This document shows, in pieces, positions 58,345 to 64,000 of a stretch of 64,000 nt of DNA. Source of the DNA: Datura wrightii. Taxonomy: Eukaryota > Streptophyta > Magnoliopsida > Solanales > Solanaceae. The notes under the pieces are model-generated. The model searched no databases. It saw only the letters and a program-made list of their open reading frames with translations, and was not told where the DNA came from. The translations under genes were made by a program, and so were the position numbers. How positions within the stretch are numbered: the stretch's first letter is position 1; every line of letters begins with the position of its first letter. The stretch lies in assembly GCA_035772735.1 (NCBI GenBank), contig JASDFA010000018.1:145705501-145769500 (forward strand), given 5' to 3'.

Positions 58345-61129
58345 AGGTCGTGTTTCAGGGAGTCTGCAGGCCGTGCTAAGTAGAGTCTTATCTATGGATG
58401 TGTTGTGCACCGCATACTATAGGCAGGAGGCTGCGAGGCATGATATGATGGTTACCCTTTCTTCTCAGTCAGTCGTTCTTTAGAGCGGTACAACATAGGG
58501 TTGAGTCCCTATAAACTTACCGTATTCTTTGATTACAGATACAAAGGCAGATCAACATTATTATATTCCAGGCATAAGATCAGATATAGCAACAGAAGAG
58601 GGCATTAGCTAGTTACATGATAACTACAGTAGCAGGAGGAGGTACTCGAAACCTCCCAGCATGATACCTTTATTGACACTATTCCCAGTATACATTGATA
58701 ACGTCAGAATAGGAAGTCAGAAGTATAATGTACATATGAGTTGATTTACTTATTAGTTATATAAGATCTGATTAAGATTATAGACAAGGTCAGACCACCA
58801 GGTAAATATGAAAAAGAGAGGGAAATGTAGGAATCCCAAATACATCTTTTTGGGTATGGTACAGTTAAATGCTTTTACTTGTTGCAATAAGAAAAGGGCT
58901 ATTCCCACCTCTTGGTTTTGATGCCAGTATAGTAAAGGGGCATAAGACTTGAGATGGGGTTGCCAAATCAAGCAGTAAGTAAAGATGGGCTGATTGACCC
59001 TAGTAAGTATTAGAAAGTATAAAGAGCCCTTATGATTACGTAAGTTGTGCAGACCCTTATGATAACAAGCCAGTAAAGGAAGTAAGACTGTTAGCTTACC
59101 CGAAGTAGGGGTAAAAGACCTGCTAGTGATGAATGCCTAATAATAGTCAAGTTTGAGTCAGAAAAAGGCCAAGTCCGCCATATATGCTAACAGATAGCAA
59201 GACATACCTGTAAGATTATAGTTATGATCTAGTTGTGACATCGAAAGATATAGAGGTCATGTGAATTAGATGGGCTTGAGTATACGCCCGAAGAAGTATA
59301 GGCCGAGGCTTGATCAGTAATCTCATTAGCAATGAAAGGCAGGTACCTCGAACGTCAGAGTTCAGCTTAAGCAAGATGAGAGGAAGAAGCAGGAATGCTA
59401 GATTTTATGGGGAAATTAGGGTTACCCCCCCCCAGATTAATAGAGTACCGTTTTAAGGATTAAGCTTCGGGCTGACAGTAGGATTGCGGTTCAGAATACC
59501 GCAGTATGTCCGCTATGGAAAAGTTAAGGAGTTACCGATACAACAATTCTAATCTAGTGTGGCATAGAGATAAGGCCCAGCAAACAGTCATGGGCTCTCA
59601 ATATATGCCTAGTAAGGCCACAAGATTCGAACGTTGACCCCACATCGCAAGAGTGGCGGAATTTCAAACAGCAGACAATAACTAAGGTGTTTATGTTCGT
59701 TACTCTCAGAATGGGGTGACAATACAACGAAATAATAAGTCAGGGCAAGAGATAGTATTAGGCCGTAGAAGCGGTGTATCATGTACGGTATGAGACTCAG
59801 CAGAACATGTCAGAGATTATGAATTACCGCAGAATTCAGTACATATTGTACGTAGCTAGCGATATATATGTATACAGATAATAAATATGTTGTGAGTGGC
59901 TGCCTATAAGGGCTACAATCACAGATGCTGATTAGTAATAGGAAGCATATACAAAATGCATTGCAGGACACCCCCTTGCCAAAAAAAAAATAAGAAAGAG
60001 GGAGAATAAAGAAAGAAAAGGAGAAGGGAAGGGGCAGATTAAGTGTGAATTACGTATGAAGTCATAGAAACTATCTCAGTTCTCCGTTATTAAGTTAATA
60101 GACTTATGTGTTGTTATCAGATCTAGGCTCTAGGAGCTTACCAGAGTTAATGGCCTAAAACAGATGGCTAGATGATAAGGGCACAGTTAGACGGTCTACC
60201 GACCAGCTGGCGCCTGCATTAGCGGGGCGGCGTCCCTGAAGATCGGAAACAGTAGTGTATATGCTAGAACCAGGATTAGAGGCCGAATAGGCAAATTTCA
60301 GAGATTAGCAATACCAGAATTGTTCTAGTATGTTAAGTGGTTGTACGTCATTTTTCCAGCCTTGTAGGCGAGAGTCAGCCTTAGTCAACCTAGCAGTTGT
60401 TATGTGAAACACCCCATAAGTCAGCCGGTCGCCCCAGTCAGAATACCCGTGGGTACCCCAAAGAAGGGTCCACATCAGTTGTCAGCGACAGACTAGTACT
60501 TCAGCTGGTTCTCGTAAGATATTTAGATACAGAGCCCTGGCAGAAGGCCAGTATTTACAGAATAGCTCATAAGACCGAGAATTCCCCAGAATAGCAGTAT
60601 AAATCCAAGTGGATACATACAAGGCGTAAGAAATTGATAATACCCTGCTAGTACAGTGTTTATTAAAACCAGGAGATCAGCAGACTCCCCGTGAAGATCC
60701 AGAGATTGATCGCCTGGGAGTAAGTTTGATTAAGCTCAGCCTTATAGTGGTTTAAGCAAAATGACAAAGCAATTAGATGTCCACAAGTCTATAGTATGCA
60801 TGAACTATAAGTACTCAAGTAGAACAGTTAGAGTATCGTTAGACTGCTGCCACATTCGGGTCATTCAACCCGACTATTCAGTTATGTAAGGTTATGCAGC
60901 CAGATCATTAGAGGTCATAATCAATATCAGGACCCCCCTGATCAAATACGGGCACATGGTGTGCAGATAGTCGCTCAAGGTTACCTTAGCAATAAGTAGC
61001 CTTAGCATGCGGTCAGAAGGCCAGATAAGTTCTAGCTATACCAGTAGATTACTTGTCAGATTCTCCGGTATAATAAACCAGTATGACCGTCAGTTATATG
61101 TCAAAATTTGTAAATGTGACTTTTGGTTG
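58345..61129 (+). pseudogene. Heavily decayed gag-to-RT region
   Basis: By position this should code for gag, protease and most of RT. I can recognise no domain: frames are short and interrupted, with a C-run near 59428 and an A-run near 59982. It may be decayed pol or foreign filler. Confidence 0.45.
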
Positions 61130-61665
61130 AGTTTAGTAGCCTTTTTGGTCACATTGTGTCGGAGGCTGGTGTACAGATAGATACACAGAAAATCGAAGTA
61201 GTGAAGACATATCCTAGACCTACCACTCCGATCGAAGTACGCAGTCCCTGCGGTTGGCCGGGTACTGCAGAGGGTTTGTGGAAGGATTTTCCACTTTAGC
61301 AGCACCTTTGACTAAATTGACACAGGAGGCAGTAAAGTTCCAGTAGGCTGAGGCGTGTGAGTAGAACTTCCAAGAGTTAAAAGCCAGGTTAACATCAGCT
61401 CCAGTGTTAGTATCGCCAGGAGGTACAGAGGGTTGATGCAGCATGGTAAAGTAATAGTTTATTCTTTCAGGCAGTTGAAGAATGTGAAGAGAATTATCTT
61501 ACCCACGACCTGGAGTTAGCTGCAGTAGTTTATGCCTTAAAGAGTGAAAATTTTGTATCACCCAGGAAGGGCTAATATGGTAGCAGATGCCCTTAGCCGT
61601 AAATCTATGGGGAGTTGGCATACTTGCCGCCTGAACGGCGAGAATAGACCCGAGAATTTCACTAG
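61130..61665 (+). pseudogene. RT end and RNase H, decayed
   Basis: Plus-strand frames give VQIDTQKIEVVKT and PRPTTPIEV (RT thumb), FVEGFSTLAAPLTKLTQ, then VKFQ with stops. After a gap (near 61445) THDLELAAVVYALK and NMVADALSRKSM follow, the end of RNase H. The central RNase H part is deleted compared with element D2. Confidence 0.8.
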
Positions 61666-61799
61666 TTAGCTGGTTTAGTCATTCACATAGCAGAAATAAA
61701 GGATAACAGAACGATAATACAGAATGTCGCAGCGTTGTCGTGAATGGTGGAAGTAGAGGAATGACAGTGTGGAGACCCTAGCCGGGTTCAACTTAAACA

Positions 61800-62902
61800 C
61801 AAGGTTCAGTAAGTAGAGATGACATATTTTCAGATAACCGAGGATGAAGTGTGGCGATATAAAGGCCACATTTGCGCTCCAGATATTTTGGGGCATCGCC
61901 AGCAGTTTATGAGCGAGGCGCATTACGCCCGCTATTCTCTTCATCCCGATACGACAAAGAGGTACCATGACATTAAAGAGAACTACTGGTAGCCCAGTGT
62001 CCTAACTGCCAACAGGCGAAAGCAGAACATCAGAAACCAGGTGGGTTAACTCAGGACATAGTTGCGTCTCTCTGGAAATGGGAAGCAGTGAATGTGGATT
62101 TTGTGGCAGGATTACCCCGTACCAGACACAGACATGATTCCATTTGGGTAATAGTTGACAGGTTGACAAAATCAGCTCATTTCCTACCAGTAGGGGCTAC
62201 CTTCTCAGCTGAGGATTATGCCGAATTATATATCAGAGAAATAGTTAGATTGCATGGAGTGCCGGTATCCATCATTTCAGATAGGGGAGCACAATTCACA
62301 GCTAGATTCTGGCAGTCGTTTCAGAAAGGTTTGGGAACGCAGATTAACTTGAGCACAGCGTTCCACCCTTAGACAGATGAGCAGGCTGAGCGCACAATTC
62401 AGACGCTCGAAGACACGTTGCGAGCGTGTGTGCTGGATTTCGGTGGTAGCCAAAGTGAGCATTTACCGTTAGTTGAATTTGCCTACAATAATAGCTATCA
62501 TTCAACCATCCAGATGGCGCCTTTTGAGGCATTATACGAGCAAAAATACAGATCACCGGACGGTGTTTGAAATTAGAGAATCAGTGTTGGTTGGCCCAGA
62601 CATTGTTCAGCAGTCAAAGGAAAAGGTAAATCTTATCCGAAGAATGCTTATTGACTGCACAGAGCCACCAGAAATCATATGCAGATGTGCGGCACAGAAA
62701 AATGGGAGTTGATAGGTTACGAAAAAAAAAGCTGGCCTATGAAGAGGTCCCAATAACTATCTTAAACAGACAGATTCGTAGATTGAGGACTAAAGATATT
62801 ACATCTATCAAGATATTGAGACGTAACAAGAACCGAGAGGGGATGACTCGAGAAGTAGAGGAAGATATGAGGACCAGATATCCTCACCCATTCCAGGCCT
62901 AG
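61800..62902 (+). pseudogene. Integrase and chromodomain, decayed
   Basis: 61860-62040 keeps the zinc-binding region text (HYARYSLHPD, CPNCQQAKAEHQK). 62088-62372 is open and has the first two catalytic Asp (NVDFVAGLPR, IISDRGAQF). TAG at 62370-62372 replaces the CAG found in element D2 at the same place; the Glu (QAERTIQ) follows it in frame. After further breaks, 62651-62902 ends in LRRNKNREGMTREVEED, a diverged chromodomain tail. Confidence 0.9.
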
Positions 62903-63157
62903 TCAGGCGACAGGTATGTCCGTATTATTGCTTATGCAGTACCTTATGGTTGTATGTCTGTAAATGATAACGAAAGATTGATATCTAGTTATCCAGTGAA
63001 TCCTAGAATATTATGTGCAGTGCCTGTGTTGGACTTTTCTACATTTCAGGTTTTTGGTATAGTCCATATTACAGGAGAAACTCTGCCAAAAATTTTCTAA
63101 ACAAGTAAGTTAAGTAGTCCTCTAGATGGCAGTACACATTCGAGGACGAATGTTCTT

Positions 63158-63170
63158 AAGGGGGGGAGAA
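63158..63170 (+). other. Polypurine tract of element G
   Basis: AAGGGGGGGAGAA directly before the 3' LTR. Confidence 0.9.
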
Positions 63171-64000
63171 TGTTATGCCCCGCAGAATTCCCGGCACCTA
63201 GACGACCTATTCGCACATTGGTTAAGTATATTTGAAGGCCATACGTGCTAGAGAAAGGCCGGGAAAAAGATAGGACGAGAAACCCGTCGAACCATCGCGG
63301 GAGGAGCCGAGGCAGAGCCCCTCCGCGATGGCAGCGTGTCACGGAGGTGAGGCCTCCGCGATGGCTCCGTGACACGTTGCCCAGGTTCAGGCTCAAGTAT
63401 ATAAGCCCCACTTCGGTTTAAATTCATTTTAATCAAAGGAAATTTCAGAAAACAGAGGTTACATGCAGAGAGAAAGGGGGGACGAAGGAAATTAAATAAT
63501 TTTCGTCCGACTACGCTGCTAAACGTTACCCAAACTCAAATTAATCCCAGATACCGAAGTATTTAGCAGCAAAGAGCATTCTTGCGGAATTAGTTTCGTG
63601 AAATACGGCCGACGAATCGGCGAGCCACCGGACTAAGGTGAGTAGAATTGCTCTAAATTAATGTCTATGTGTTCCCAGCTGAGAAGTGAATAGTTCTCCC
63701 TTCTGGACCGCTGAAAAATAGCGAGTGTTCGACCGTCTTTCGATTAGCCTAAGTTTAGGCTATAAACTATATCGAAAGTGACATTGCTCTTTACAATAAA
63801 GTTGTATTTAGTATTAATTAACGTATTTATGAATGCAGTTGGGAGAAAATAGTTGAAGTACCGGTCGAGTCTCGTTCGACGGACGAATAGTTCAAGAATA
63901 AGGTATGTAAAGCTCGTTCCCTCGACAAGTTAAGTAATATTGATACAGTAGAGTAATTTACAGGCCAGTAGAATGTTCAGAAGTTAAGTATTGCGTTTAT
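63171..64000 (+). repeat. 3' LTR of element G, first 830 bp
   Basis: Matches 55755-56584 with few differences (for example CCCCGCAG for CCCCGTAG). Continues past the window. Dyad at 63335-63376. Confidence 0.95.
63335..63376 (+). promoter_or_regulatory. 42-bp dyad module, 3' LTR of element G
   Basis: Arms 63335-63346 and 63365-63376, perfect, 18-bp spacer. Confidence 0.85.

Larger units (their letters stand above)
55755..64000 (+). mobile_element. Tekay-type chromovirus, plus strand, internally decayed, runs off the window (element G)
   Basis: 5' LTR 55755-58328 (with an extra copy of its first 180 bp at 55531-55710), PBS, 4.8-kb interior, polypurine tract, and 830 bp of 3' LTR from 63171. 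The interior is about 0.4 kb shorter than in element D2 and full of stops, although the LTRs differ little in the stretch that can be compared. Integrase and chromodomain remain recognisable. Confidence 0.92.

Overview
The window is transposon-dense nuclear DNA from a flowering plant, most likely a eudicot. The basis is plant-type Ty3 (Athila and Tekay chromovirus) and Ty1/copia (SIRE-like) retrotransposons, plant primer-binding sites, and an ORF class annotated in plant genomes as 'putative plant transposon protein'. A solanaceous or other asterid host is possible but not shown. I see no intact host gene, rRNA, tRNA gene or CRISPR array.

Layout. (A) 1-5066: 3' part of a plus-strand Athila-type element with a broken env-position ORF, long 3' UTR, polypurine tract and the first ~150 bp of its LTR. 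(B) 5067-18456: a minus-strand, coding-free Athila derivative of the same LTR family. Its UTR holds a solo LTR (7953-15970, target duplication GTTCA), which is itself split by an internally deleted Tekay element (8991-15400). (C) 18457-21660: AT-rich DNA with an (AT)n tract and a hAT-like MITE (8-bp target duplication). (D) 21666-41308: a minus-strand Athila element with target duplication GAAAG. It has gag, protease and an env-position ORF but no RT, RNase H or integrase. Its 5' LTR is split by a young, nearly intact Tekay element (30794-40719, target duplication CCCTC). (E) 41314-46260: AT-rich DNA with repeats, a promoter-like stretch and an orphan RNase H fragment. (F) 46261-54340: a decayed minus-strand SIRE-like copia element with an env-like ORF, cut off in gag. 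(G) 54344-64000: a truncated Tekay LTR, an Athila LTR fragment, then a plus-strand Tekay element running out of the window. A perfect 224-bp tandem duplication covers its left junction.

The most interesting signal is a 42-bp dyad (12-bp inverted arms, CGTGTCACGGAG and its complement, always 18 bp apart). It sits just upstream of the TATA box in LTRs of two unrelated lineages (Athila and Tekay), and twice more inside element D upstream of its env-position ORF. A solo LTR carries a compensating base-pair change in the arms. This looks like a promoter cassette moving between retrotransposon lineages. Other points are repeated in-frame TAG stops at likely CAG glutamine codons (the footprint expected of CHG-methylation decay), a hairpin cluster conserved among Tekay LTRs, and the gag-protease-env-only Athila form.
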